DNA of 34,841 bases from a virus, in IMG/VR virus record IMGVR_UViG_3300035410_000054, positions 1-34,841 of that record, one strand, 5' to 3'. Below the pieces are notes generated by a model. The model saw only the letters and a program-made list of their open reading frames with translations. It was not told the origin of the DNA and made no database searches. The translations under genes and the position numbers were made by a program. Positions 13,747 through 21,064 of the stretch are shown here, piece by piece; position 1 is the first letter of the stretch, and each line of letters starts with the position of its first letter.

Positions 13747-13809
13747 CGGTTCCCGGGCTTCCACACAGCCCCGTGCTGGGGCGATCGCCGGGTCCCGCGG
13801 CTCTCGGGT

Positions 13810-15480
13810 CTAGGTCAGGAAGCGCCGGGCCGGCGCGTGGGCGAGGCCGTTCTGGCTCGGGTTGTCTCCGGCGGCCGTGCTTCCATCGCCTCCGGGCCCC
13901 GTCGCATCGCCCGGGTCCGGCTGGGTGCTGCGCGGCGGCGACCAGAGAACGACGCCCTTCTCTTTCGCGATCGCCTGCTCCTCGGAAAGCTCCTCGATCA
14001 CTTCGGGGAAGGCCACGCCCTGTTCGGCGAGCGCCCGGGTCCTCGAGGTCATGCCCTGGCCGATCGCCGTGGCCGCGGCCTCGACGTCCTTCAGCGGGTC
14101 GACCCACGGCCAGCCGCGCGGCATGAATCCGACCGCGGTGTACAGGCGAAAGTCGCGGCTCTCGAGCGCCAGGGTTCCGCGCAGCAGCGCCATGCCCAAC
14201 CACTCCCGGTAAACCGGCCGGACGATTTCGCCAATCCAGAATGTCTGCAGCAGCTTCCACCAGTCGCGCTCATTCAGGAGCCCGGCGCGGATGCTCGAGA
14301 AGTTCACGCCCTCGAGGTCGTTCGCGAGCGAGTTATAGCTAACGTCGATGCCGCTGGCGACTTCGCGCAGGGCGGCTTTCACGAACGAGGGAAACGCGGT
14401 GCTCGGATGCTGCGGGTCCCACTGCTCGAAACCCCAGCCCGGGCTCAGGGCTTCCGCGGTGCCGGGGTTCGCGTCCATCATCGCCGGCGCCGAGCCTGCC
14501 GCCATCTCTCCGACGACCGCGCCGTCCTTCGTGGTGAAGAACCCCATCTTGCTCGCCGCGATGCGCGCCGCGACCAGCTCGCTCTCGATGTAGCCGCCGA
14601 GCATCTTGTGCGGAAACATGATCGGCGCCAGCCACGAGACGCCGCGCGTCTGGTTCGGCCGCTCGCTCATGTAGACGTGCAGGATCTGGTCCGCCGGCAC
14701 GCGCTCGCGCCGGACCGGCACGATGTAGGGCAGCCGCTGTTCCTTCCAAACGTGATAGGCCGTCGGCGCTCCGAAATCGTCCACCTCGACGCCCAGGCGC
14801 ACCTCGAGGGACGCGGCGCGCTGCACGTTGTAGTTCTCGTCGACGTAGTCGGCATCGATGATCTGCAGCGCGAGCCCGTGGGCGTTCATGGCGGCGTCGC
14901 GGTAGATGCGGACGAACAGCTCGCCGTCGCGCACCAGCGTTTTCAGCGCGAGGTGTTGGAAGGAGAGCCAAGTGTGGCGCTTGTCGACGGTGACGCGGCC
15001 TTCCGCCCAATCCGTCCAGGCGTCCCGGATGCGCTGGTTCGTGACGGTGTCGAGCGTGGTCCCGGTCCGAACCTTCGGCTGTACTCCGATGCCGTCCGGG
15101 CCGACCACGTTCGCCGCGACCATGTTTCCGAAATGGTGGATGGTTCCGCTGTTCCGCGACAGATCCCGCGCCCGGTTTCGCAGCTTGCGAAGGTCCCAGA
15201 TGATCTCCTGGTCCGCCGGCAGCGTGCTCGTGCCCCAATCCATCGTGAGGCGGCTGCTCTCGGCGCCCTTCCAAACGCCGGCGCCGATTTGCGCGACGAT
15301 ATCGCGATAGCGCCGGAGCTGCTCGGCCCTCGTGGCGATCCGCTGCAGCTCCCTGTCGGAAACCGCCGCCGCGATGGCGGTCCGCTCGACGGCGCGCAGC
15401 CGGCCGGCGATCGCTTCGCCTGGCTCTCGGCCGCGCAGGGTATTCATGGCGATGCGGGCACGCTCGCGTAGAGGCTTCAT
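13810..15480 (-). CDS. Portal protein, lambda family (inverted)
   Basis: 556 residues, close to lambda gpB. Conserved segments include the N-terminal basic region, NSGTIHHFGNMVAANVVGPDGIGVQP, the IDADYV segment, RRERVPADQILHVYMSERPNQTRGVSWLAP, then IESELVAARIAASKMGFFTT and DVSYNSLANDLEGVNFSSIRAGLLNERDWWKLLQ. These are typical of lambda-family portals. It would form the dodecameric ring through which DNA enters and to which the tail connects. It lies on the minus strand with an ATGA overlap to its partner gene, whereas terminase and capsid are on the plus strand. The C-terminus is Pro/Gly/Asp-rich. Confidence 0.94.
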   Translation of the reverse strand: MKPLRERARIAMNTLRGREPGEAIAGRLRAVERTAIAAAVSDRELQRIATRAEQLRRYRDIVAQIGAGVWKGAESSRLTMDWGTSTLPADQEIIWDLRKLRNRARDLSRNSGTIHHFGNMVAANVVGPDGIGVQPKVRTGTTLDTVTNQRIRDAWTDWAEGRVTVDKRHTWLSFQHLALKTLVRDGELFVRIYRDAAMNAHGLALQIIDADYVDENYNVQRAASLEVRLGVEVDDFGAPTAYHVWKEQRLPYIVPVRRERVPADQILHVYMSERPNQTRGVSWLAPIMFPHKMLGGYIESELVAARIAASKMGFFTTKDGAVVGEMAAGSAPAMMDANPGTAEALSPGWGFEQWDPQHPSTAFPSFVKAALREVASGIDVSYNSLANDLEGVNFSSIRAGLLNERDWWKLLQTFWIGEIVRPVYREWLGMALLRGTLALESRDFRLYTAVGFMPRGWPWVDPLKDVEAAATAIGQGMTSRTRALAEQGVAFPEVIEELSEEQAIAKEKGVVLWSPPRSTQPDPGDATGPGGDGSTAAGDNPSQNGLAHAPARRFLT

Positions 15481-16025
15481 AGTTCGTGGGCCGTCCCTGT
15501 GAATCGGAACCGTATCGGCGTGGCGATGAGGCCCGTGCGCTGGGCGCGAATCGTCGCGAGGAGCGAATTGCGTAGCGCCATCAGCTTCTCGAGGTCCTGC
15601 TTCGTCGCGGCCCTCGAGCCGATCTGATAGCTCGTGATCCCGCTCTTGAGAAGCTGGTCGATCGCCTTCTCCACCTCGACCAGTTCCTTCTCCTCCCAGG
15701 TCTGCAGGGACCCGGGCGCGGCCGTGGCGAGGTTCGCCGTCACGACGACGGTTCCGCTGGCGGCGTCGTAGCTATCGCTCGCCTTCGTGACCCGCTCGAT
15801 CCACCGGTATTGACCGGCCGGAAGGAGCGCCGTCTGCACGGCGGTGAGCACGACGTCCCATCCGGTTCCGTTCGGCGTGCCCACGAAACTGGCGGCGCCG
15901 GCGCCGGCGAGGTACAGCGTCAGGGCCCATCCGTCGGCCGCGCTGAAGCCGGGAAGCGTGCGCGTGTACTTGACGGTGGTTCCGGCGCTGAAGCTGTCTG
16001 GGAGCAGCAGGAGGGTGTCTGGCAT
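15477..16025 (-). CDS. Portal-associated protein with gpW-like C-terminus (182 aa)
   Basis: Lies just upstream of the portal on the minus strand, with ATGA coupling. Residues about 10-105 form a strand-rich domain (AGTTVKYTRTLPGFSAADGWALTLYLAG) seen in proteins encoded beside portals in many siphophages. Residues about 112-163 are a helical hairpin (LVEVEKAIDQLLKSGITSYQIG, then TKQDLEKLMALRNSLL) resembling the gpW head-tail joiner pattern. It is likely a head-completion or connector component. No SD is visible before ATG 16025, and the -10-like GATACC sits about six bases upstream, so a leaderless transcript is possible. Confidence 0.75.
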   Translation of the reverse strand: MPDTLLLLPDSFSAGTTVKYTRTLPGFSAADGWALTLYLAGAGAASFVGTPNGTGWDVVLTAVQTALLPAGQYRWIERVTKASDSYDAASGTVVVTANLATAAPGSLQTWEEKELVEVEKAIDQLLKSGITSYQIGSRAATKQDLEKLMALRNSLLATIRAQRTGLIATPIRFRFTGTAHEL

Positions 16026-16044
16026 GGCGCGGGTATCGTCGCGC

Positions 16045-16081
16045 GTGGAGACGCGCTCCCGCCATTCGCTTTTGTCTCCAC
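16045..16081. promoter_or_regulatory. Inverted repeat in the divergent promoter region
   Basis: GTGGAGAC (16045-16052) and GTCTCCAC (16074-16081) are a perfect 8-bp inverted repeat 21 bp apart, in the only divergent intergenic space of the window (16026-16142). It could be an operator controlling both the portal pair and the head-spike genes. The space also contains a TCTCCCCGGAGGC stretch carrying the SD of the next gene; no strong -35/-10 pair is seen. Confidence 0.4.
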
Positions 16082-16142
16082 TCGCTCGGTGCCCTCGAGC
16101 GCGCAATCCTTCGGGCCTGGACTTCTCTCCCCGGAGGCAACG

Positions 16143-16424
16143 ATGCCAGCGGTCGATAACTTCTCGGGTTCCTACGCAGCGGGCCGCGCCACGCTCCACG
16201 GCCCGCTCACGAATATCGTGACGGTAACTCCCCACGACACCAACGAGCTCGCCTTCGTGACGCGCGCGCTCTACATCGGCGGCGCCGGGAATGTCCGGCT
16301 CGTGACGCCCGAGGGCGACGACGTGACCCTGACCGCTCTCGCCGTCGGCGTCTGGCATCCGATCCGCTGCAAGATCGTCAAGGTGAGCACCACGACCGCG
16401 ACGCTCATCCTGGCCGGCCAGTAG
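16143..16424 (+). CDS. Head-spike base protein, GTA-like (93 aa)
   Basis: ATG 16143 with GGAGG six bases upstream. The sequence (TPHDTNELAFVTRALYIGGAGNVRLVTPEGDDVTLTALAVGVWHPIRCKIVKVSTTTATLILAG) matches the pattern of the small spike base family named after Rhodobacter capsulatus Rcc01079. In the Rhodobacter gene transfer agent this protein sits on the capsid and holds the head-spike fibre. Conserved features are D-T-x-x-L, T-R-A-L-Y-x-G-G-x-G and the closing strands. It precedes the probable fibre gene. Confidence 0.75.
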   Translation: MPAVDNFSGSYAAGRATLHGPLTNIVTVTPHDTNELAFVTRALYIGGAGNVRLVTPEGDDVTLTALAVGVWHPIRCKIVKVSTTTATLILAGQ

Positions 16425-16428
16425 GAAC

Positions 16429-17133
16429 ATGACGCCGATGCTCGGTCCGGCCATCAGCCCGGACGTCATTCTCCCGACTGGCGGCGCCGCGGGCCCTCCC
16501 GATCAGACCATCATCGCCTCGGGGTTCGGCAGCGCGCTGAACGCGAACCAGCTCCTCGTGAACGTGACGGTGCCGGCGGGAAGCACGAACGTCGTCGTCG
16601 TCGCGAAATGCCTCATGGAGGACGGCAGCGGTACGGCGAGCATCGATAACGCCACGGCGAACGGCGCCAACATGAGCGTGCAGGCGTCCGCCTTCGGCAC
16701 GAAGACGATGGCCGTGATATTCACGAAGCTCTCGCCGGCCTCGGGCTCCCTGGATATCGAGATGACGTCCGACTTCAACGCGCATCTCTATCTCATCGTC
16801 GAGGTGTGGGCGAACGTCGCCTCATTCGGGACCGGAGCCGCCGCCTCGGGAACGAGCACCACGGCCTCGGCCACGGTGGCCGCGAGCCAGCCAGCGAGCA
16901 CGATGTACATCGAGGCCACGACCGCCGACGGCGGCGCCAGCCCCGTCAGCCTCACGCCGGGCGCCGGCCAGAGCGCGAGCGGACACCGCAACGCGCAGTA
17001 CGGAACCAGCCCGAACATCGCCCAGGCATCCTGCTCCCAGAAGGTCTCTAGCGGCACCAATGTCGCCATGAGCGAGACCGTCCAGGGAACCCGCGAATGG
17101 AGCATCGCCGTATTGCCGATGCGCCATGTTTAG
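16429..17133 (+). CDS. Probable head-spike fibre or beta-sandwich decoration protein (234 aa)
   Basis: ATG 16429 with AGGAA upstream, four bases after the spike-base stop. Composition is Ala/Ser/Thr/Gly-rich and strand-forming (QLLVNVTVPAGSTNVVVVAKCLM, MAVIFTKLSPASGSLDIEMTSDFNAHLYLIVEVWANV, then ATVAASQPASTMYIEATTADG), which suggests two jelly-roll-type sandwich domains. By analogy with the gene order in Rhodobacter GTA, it may be the spike fibre attached to the base protein. No enzymatic motif. Confident as a structural protein, not as a named family. Confidence 0.6.
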   Translation: MTPMLGPAISPDVILPTGGAAGPPDQTIIASGFGSALNANQLLVNVTVPAGSTNVVVVAKCLMEDGSGTASIDNATANGANMSVQASAFGTKTMAVIFTKLSPASGSLDIEMTSDFNAHLYLIVEVWANVASFGTGAAASGTSTTASATVAASQPASTMYIEATTADGGASPVSLTPGAGQSASGHRNAQYGTSPNIAQASCSQKVSSGTNVAMSETVQGTREWSIAVLPMRHV

Positions 17134-17152
17134 GTTTCGCCTCAGTCTCCAA

Positions 17153-17181
17153 TTGTCGCGGCCTCTCCTCGCGCTGATTCT
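17153..17181 (+). promoter_or_regulatory. Weak promoter candidate before the propeller gene
   Basis: TTGTCG (17153-17158), 17-bp spacer, GATTCT (17176-17181), in a 92-bp gap without any gene. It matches the consensus only partly, and the start codon lies 45 bp downstream. Confidence 0.25.
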
Positions 17182-17225
17182 TGGGGTCGCATAACAGGTT
17201 CTCCCTTTCGACGGAGGCGTCCCTC

Positions 17226-18587
17226 ATGTCGGCTCTGCTCCAATACGCGAACACCGGCAAGATCACCGCGAACGACTACGATCTCGATTCCGACGAGGCG
17301 GGCAAGCCTTCCTGGGACGGAGCCAAGGTCGGCGTCCTGTTCTCCGCGGAGCCCACGCAGTACGGCCTGACGAAGGTCCGCCGCATCTACTGGCGCTCGT
17401 GGACCGAGAGCTCGCATGTGTGGGGCTCGGCGGTCGACGTCTCCGGCGCCGATGCCGCCGGCCACGGCTGGGGTTCGCCCGACCACGTCCGCATGGGCGA
17501 TGGAAAGCTCATCGCCGCCTACGACCGTGACGCGCTCGGCGGGTCCGGCTCCGGGTTCTACGGCTTCATGATCAAGGAGTCGGCCGACAGCGGCGTGACG
17601 TGGGCGAATCCCTACAGCGGCGCCGGCTTGTTCGATACCGACAAGCTCATCGGCATCATCACGGACAGCAACGACCAGTCGATCTGCTACGCCTTCACGC
17701 AGGGCCCGGTCAACATCGGCGGGAAGATCACGGTTCACATTCGCACCGGCGTCGCAACGTGGAGCCCGTTCCTCGTCTGGCAAAACAACGGCATCCTGAC
17801 CGAGGGCTGGAATTTCAACTACTTCCCGTTCCAGGCCGCGGTCGCGAAGAACGGCCGCGTCATCCTGTTCGGGAACCGCATCATCGGCAACAAGTCGAGC
17901 CGGCTCGGCTGTCTCTACAACGTCAACGTTCAGAGCTACAACTCGTGGCAGGAAGGGCAGGCGCTCATCGACGCGCCGGGCACCGACGTGTTCCGAATCC
18001 CGATGGCCGTCGTGGGCAGCGACAACCACGTCCGCGTGGTCTACACGCACGACGTCATCAACACCTACGGCGGGAGCCCGACCTATCGCGTCGCGATCTC
18101 CGTCGGCATGTCGCCCACGTGGGATCTCGGCAACTACGATCCCGAGGCGTTCCACGGGACCGACGACGACGGCTACCCGATCAACCTGCCGAATTCCTGG
18201 CACAACTGGTCGAGCCTCGCGATCGATGCCAAGAATCGCATGCTGCTCATCATCCCCGACGAGACGCGCGCCAAGTTCAACCTCTACCGATGCTGGGGAA
18301 CGCGGCCGTCCGACTGGCGGCTGCTCGGCGGCGGCCCGCTCGTGCGCGCGAGCGACGGTCTCGCGTGGACGAACGCCGGCAGCGAGCTCCCCGGTGCTTC
18401 GGTCATGGCCGGAAACAATCTCTACCGCGTCGTGCCGGTGTGGAATCCGAACCTCGCCGGCGATCCGACGGGCAACACGCCCTGGGACGAGCTCTGGCTC
18501 TGTGTCGTCGCGAATGCGGGCACCGATGCCGGCGGCCGCACGGGCGGCGGTGGAGGCGGGCCGCGCAGCTTCCCGGTCGACGGCTAG
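17226..18587 (+). CDS. Sialidase/BNR-type beta-propeller head protein (453 aa)
   Basis: ATG 17226 has GGAGG nine bases upstream. The protein contains a perfect Asp-box, SADSGVTW at about 119-126 (S-x-D-x-G-x-x-W), and repeated propeller-like strands (KLIAAYDRD, GRVILFGNRII, DNHVRVVYTHDV, NRMLLIIPDETRAKFNLYRCWG). This fits a six-bladed propeller of the sialidase superfamily. I do not see the arginine triad clearly, so it may bind rather than cleave glycans. It lies between the spike genes and the capsid gene, which suggests a head-attached or tail-attached receptor-binding protein. The last 15 residues are a Gly-rich tail. Confidence 0.7.
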   Translation: MSALLQYANTGKITANDYDLDSDEAGKPSWDGAKVGVLFSAEPTQYGLTKVRRIYWRSWTESSHVWGSAVDVSGADAAGHGWGSPDHVRMGDGKLIAAYDRDALGGSGSGFYGFMIKESADSGVTWANPYSGAGLFDTDKLIGIITDSNDQSICYAFTQGPVNIGGKITVHIRTGVATWSPFLVWQNNGILTEGWNFNYFPFQAAVAKNGRVILFGNRIIGNKSSRLGCLYNVNVQSYNSWQEGQALIDAPGTDVFRIPMAVVGSDNHVRVVYTHDVINTYGGSPTYRVAISVGMSPTWDLGNYDPEAFHGTDDDGYPINLPNSWHNWSSLAIDAKNRMLLIIPDETRAKFNLYRCWGTRPSDWRLLGGGPLVRASDGLAWTNAGSELPGASVMAGNNLYRVVPVWNPNLAGDPTGNTPWDELWLCVVANAGTDAGGRTGGGGGGPRSFPVDG

Positions 18588-18590
18588 ACC

Positions 18591-20633
18591 GTGAAGCGCA
18601 CGCTCAAGGTCAACGCGCTGTACCGACACGAGGTCCTCGCTCTCGAGCGCAAAGCGCCCGAGGGCGACGGGCCCGCGCGGTATCGCATGTCGTTCAGCAG
18701 CGAGTACCCGGTGCAGCGCTGGTTCGGCACCGAGACGCTCAAGCACACCTCGCACGCGGTCGACTTGTCGCGGGCGAAGCTCGGCATGTCGGTCCGCGAT
18801 ACCCACTACGGCGACGTCGTGGGCATCGCGGACAACCCGGCGGTGGAGGAAGACGGCAAGCTCCGGGGAGACGTCACGTTCTCCTCGAATCCGCGTGCTC
18901 AGGAAATCGAGCGCGACGTCGTCGCCGGCATTCGGCGTTTCGTTTCCATCCGCTACATCCCTATCCGCGCGCGCTTGACCGAGAAGGGTTCGGGCGGCGC
19001 TGCGGACAAGTACGAGGTCACGCGGTGGCAGCCGATCCACGTGGCCTTCGAGCCCGACCCCGCCGACCCAACGGTCGGGCCGGAACGTTCTGCGAACGAC
19101 GAAATGTTCGCGGTCGAAATCGAGGGCGGAGACCCCGCTCAGGAGGTGAGGAGCATGCCTTGCGAAAAGTGCAAGCAGACCCACGAAGGGGCCTGCCCCA
19201 GCGCGCGCTCGGCGGGTGACGGGTCTCCCGCGACGCCGCCGACCGGAGCTCCGGCTCCTGCCGCGGCCGCGGACCGTTCCGCCAACGGAAACGCAACCGC
19301 CACGGCCGTCGTCATCGACGACAAGAGCCGCCGGCGTGAAATCGCCGAGATCGTTCGGCTCTGTCAGGCGCACGGCCAGTCCGAGCGCGCTCCCGACTTC
19401 ATCGAGCGCGGCCTCGACGCCGGCGCCGTCTCGCTCGAGATCCTGAAGGGTCGCCGGACGGAAGGCGGCGGGGCTCCTCCGTCGGAGCGCAACGACAAGC
19501 CGCCGCGGATGCTGGATCTCGGGAAGGACGCCGCGCGGTACTCCTACCGCCGCGCCATCCTCGCGATGGACAGCGGAAGCCTCGACGGACTCGAGAAGGA
19601 AGCGCACGACGAGATCGCGAAGAACCTCCCGCAAAGCTACAAGTCGCGTTCCGGCGTGTTCGTGCCGATGGCGCTGCGCCACGAGCGCGACCCGGAGGAG
19701 ATCCTGCAGCGGGCGATCTCCTCGTACTTCGACCGGCGCGAGCGCGCCCTGGATTCGAAGACGGGCACGGCCGCGGCCGAGCTCGTGTTCGACCAGCCGG
19801 GCGGGCTCATCGAGCTCCTCCGTAACAACACGGTCCTGCTCCGCTCGGGAGCGCGTCTGCTCACGGGCCTCACGGCTCCGATCGCCTTCGTGAAGCAGTC
19901 GGGCGCGGGCACGGCGTACTGGGTCGGTGAGAACCCGGGCGTGGACGTGACCGAGTCGAACCTCACGACCGGCATCGTCACGCTGGCTCCGAAGACGCTG
20001 CAGGCCACGACCGCCTTCTCGCGCCAGCTCCTGCAGCTCTCGAGCGAGGATGCCGAGCGCATGGTCCGCGAGGACATGGCGGCGATCCATGCGATCGCGA
20101 TCGACAAGGCCGGCTATCACGGCCTGGGTTCGGCCGGTCAGCCGATGGGCATCTACTACGCGCCCGACGTCATCGCGAAGGCGATGGGCGGCGGCGCCGA
20201 CTGGACGAAGATCGTCGATATGGTCGCGCAGTGCGCGGACAAGAACGCGCTCGACGGGACGCTCGGCTGGGTGGCGCAGACGCTGCTCGCCGGCCGCTAC
20301 ATGACGATCCCGAAGATCGCTTCCGCGGCCGCCGGCTTCCTCTGGGAGGGCACGGTTCAGGAGGGCACGATGGCCGGCTACGTTGCGCGGTCGACGTCGC
20401 AGCTCTCCAAGGTCATGAGCGGTTCCGATCCGACCGGCGGCTCGAGCTACGGGCTCGTGTTCGGCAACTGGTCGGACATGATCATCGGCATGTGGGGCGC
20501 TCTGGAAATGATCCCGGACCCCTACGCCAAGAAGAAGCAGGGTCTCATCGAGCTCACGACGTTCCAGATGACCGACGTCCTGCTCCGTCACGGCGAGTCG
20601 TTCGTGAAGGCGACGGGAGCGACGCTAGCGTAG
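18591..20633 (+). CDS. Prohead protease-major capsid protein fusion (680 aa)
   Basis: GTG 18591, three bases after the previous stop. Residues about 30-165 are an HK97-type prohead protease: RDTHYGDVVG with the putative catalytic His72, and GIRRFVSIRYI with Ser119, in the usual order. Residues about 165-300 form an Ala/Pro-rich linker that includes a scaffold-like region. Residues about 310-680 are an HK97-fold capsid protein (YWVGENPGVDVTESNLTTGIVTLAPKTLQATTAFSRQLL, NALDGTLGWVAQTLLAGRYMTIPK). The protease would cut the scaffold region during maturation. A strong internal start at 19155 would also make the capsid part alone. Fused protease-capsid proteins are known but uncommon. Confidence 0.93.
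   Translation: MKRTLKVNALYRHEVLALERKAPEGDGPARYRMSFSSEYPVQRWFGTETLKHTSHAVDLSRAKLGMSVRDTHYGDVVGIADNPAVEEDGKLRGDVTFSSNPRAQEIERDVVAGIRRFVSIRYIPIRARLTEKGSGGAADKYEVTRWQPIHVAFEPDPADPTVGPERSANDEMFAVEIEGGDPAQEVRSMPCEKCKQTHEGACPSARSAGDGSPATPPTGAPAPAAAADRSANGNATATAVVIDDKSRRREIAEIVRLCQAHGQSERAPDFIERGLDAGAVSLEILKGRRTEGGGAPPSERNDKPPRMLDLGKDAARYSYRRAILAMDSGSLDGLEKEAHDEIAKNLPQSYKSRSGVFVPMALRHERDPEEILQRAISSYFDRRERALDSKTGTAAAELVFDQPGGLIELLRNNTVLLRSGARLLTGLTAPIAFVKQSGAGTAYWVGENPGVDVTESNLTTGIVTLAPKTLQATTAFSRQLLQLSSEDAERMVREDMAAIHAIAIDKAGYHGLGSAGQPMGIYYAPDVIAKAMGGGADWTKIVDMVAQCADKNALDGTLGWVAQTLLAGRYMTIPKIASAAAGFLWEGTVQEGTMAGYVARSTSQLSKVMSGSDPTGGSSYGLVFGNWSDMIIGMWGALEMIPDPYAKKKQGLIELTTFQMTDVLLRHGESFVKATGATLA
19141..19149 (+). 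promoter_or_regulatory. Internal Shine-Dalgarno within the protease-capsid gene
   Basis: AGGAGGTGA is a near-complete match to the anti-SD of 16S rRNA, eight bases (counted from AGGAGG) before the in-frame ATG 19155. It is stronger than the SD of almost any start in the window. Its position, at the end of the protease domain, implies purposeful internal initiation. Confidence 0.7.
19155..20633 (+). CDS. Nested in-frame start: capsid precursor alone (492 aa)
   Basis: ATG 19155 is codon 189 of the fusion. The product would begin MPCEKCKQTHEGAC, a short zinc-knuckle-like pattern (C-x2-C-x3-H-x3-C), followed by a Pro/Ala-rich region and the HK97-fold capsid protein. It would give many capsid subunits per protease-fused subunit, resembling the nested scaffold gene of lambda C/Nu3. 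The evidence is the strong SD and position; production is inferred, and the fusion protein itself is still expected. Confidence 0.6.
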   Translation: MPCEKCKQTHEGACPSARSAGDGSPATPPTGAPAPAAAADRSANGNATATAVVIDDKSRRREIAEIVRLCQAHGQSERAPDFIERGLDAGAVSLEILKGRRTEGGGAPPSERNDKPPRMLDLGKDAARYSYRRAILAMDSGSLDGLEKEAHDEIAKNLPQSYKSRSGVFVPMALRHERDPEEILQRAISSYFDRRERALDSKTGTAAAELVFDQPGGLIELLRNNTVLLRSGARLLTGLTAPIAFVKQSGAGTAYWVGENPGVDVTESNLTTGIVTLAPKTLQATTAFSRQLLQLSSEDAERMVREDMAAIHAIAIDKAGYHGLGSAGQPMGIYYAPDVIAKAMGGGADWTKIVDMVAQCADKNALDGTLGWVAQTLLAGRYMTIPKIASAAAGFLWEGTVQEGTMAGYVARSTSQLSKVMSGSDPTGGSSYGLVFGNWSDMIIGMWGALEMIPDPYAKKKQGLIELTTFQMTDVLLRHGESFVKATGATLA

Positions 20634-20642
20634 TCCAATCGG

Positions 20643-20697
20643 CCGCGGACAAAGGGCGGCGTGCTCGAGGGGCATCGAGTGCGCTCGCCCTCCGCGG
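20643..20697 (+). promoter_or_regulatory. Large hairpin after the capsid gene
   Basis: CCGCGGA (20643-20649) pairs with TCCGCGG (20691-20697). Inside lies GGGCG / CGCCC and a long bulged stem closing around GGGGCA. Only TTT follows, so it is not a full terminator; an mRNA-stabilising structure or partial attenuator at the capsid 3' end is likely. It fills most of the 82-bp gap. Confidence 0.55.
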
Positions 20698-20715
20698 TTT
20701 CCAAGGAGACCGGAC

Positions 20716-21027
20716 ATGGCAGACCGCAAGTACGTGACGGTGATCATCAGCGGGTTCTCTCTCGGCGGCGGCACCGACGTCTATCTCGGCGAGGTGGTCT
20801 CGCTGCCAGCGAAGGAAGCCGACGCGAAGATCGCCCAGGAGTTCGTGCGCGAATCGACGCCGGAGGAGGTAGCCGCCTACGTCGCCTCGCGTGACCAGAA
20901 GCGCAAGCAGGCCGCTCGCGAGACGTTGAGCGAGGGCGAAGGCGACGACGACCATCCCGAAGCGGGCGAGGGCGATGCTGTCGACCGCGATCCGGCCACG
21001 CGCCAGGGCGGACGGCGCAACAAGTAA
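20716..21027 (+). CDS. Hypothetical protein after capsid (103 aa)
   Basis: ATG 20716 with the SD AAGGAG nine bases upstream. The N-terminal half is a small alpha/beta unit (YVTVIISGFSLGGGTDVYLGEVVSLPAKEADAKIAQEF); the second half is highly charged and probably disordered (SEGEGDDDHPEAGEGDAVDRDPATR). Small acidic-tailed proteins in this slot are often head accessory proteins, but no family is recognised. Confidence 0.65.
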   Translation: MADRKYVTVIISGFSLGGGTDVYLGEVVSLPAKEADAKIAQEFVRESTPEEVAAYVASRDQKRKQAARETLSEGEGDDDHPEAGEGDAVDRDPATRQGGRRNK

Positions 21028-21064
21028 CCCGCGGCCGCGCGCTTTCGCGGCAGGAGGAGTGACC

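Noticed and set aside
13837-15471. Plus-strand open frame of 544 codons opposite the portal
   Set aside because: The minus-strand protein is a clear portal; the plus frame is low-complexity antisense.
15811-15822. TTGACCGGCC as a fourth operator
   Set aside because: Only half of the palindrome is present, and it lies within the coding sequence of the portal-associated gene.
17142-20591. Minus-strand open frame of 1149 codons opposite the propeller and capsid genes
   Set aside because: Arg/Asp/His/Val-rich composition typical of the antisense of GC-rich genes; no motif, and it covers well-identified plus-strand proteins.
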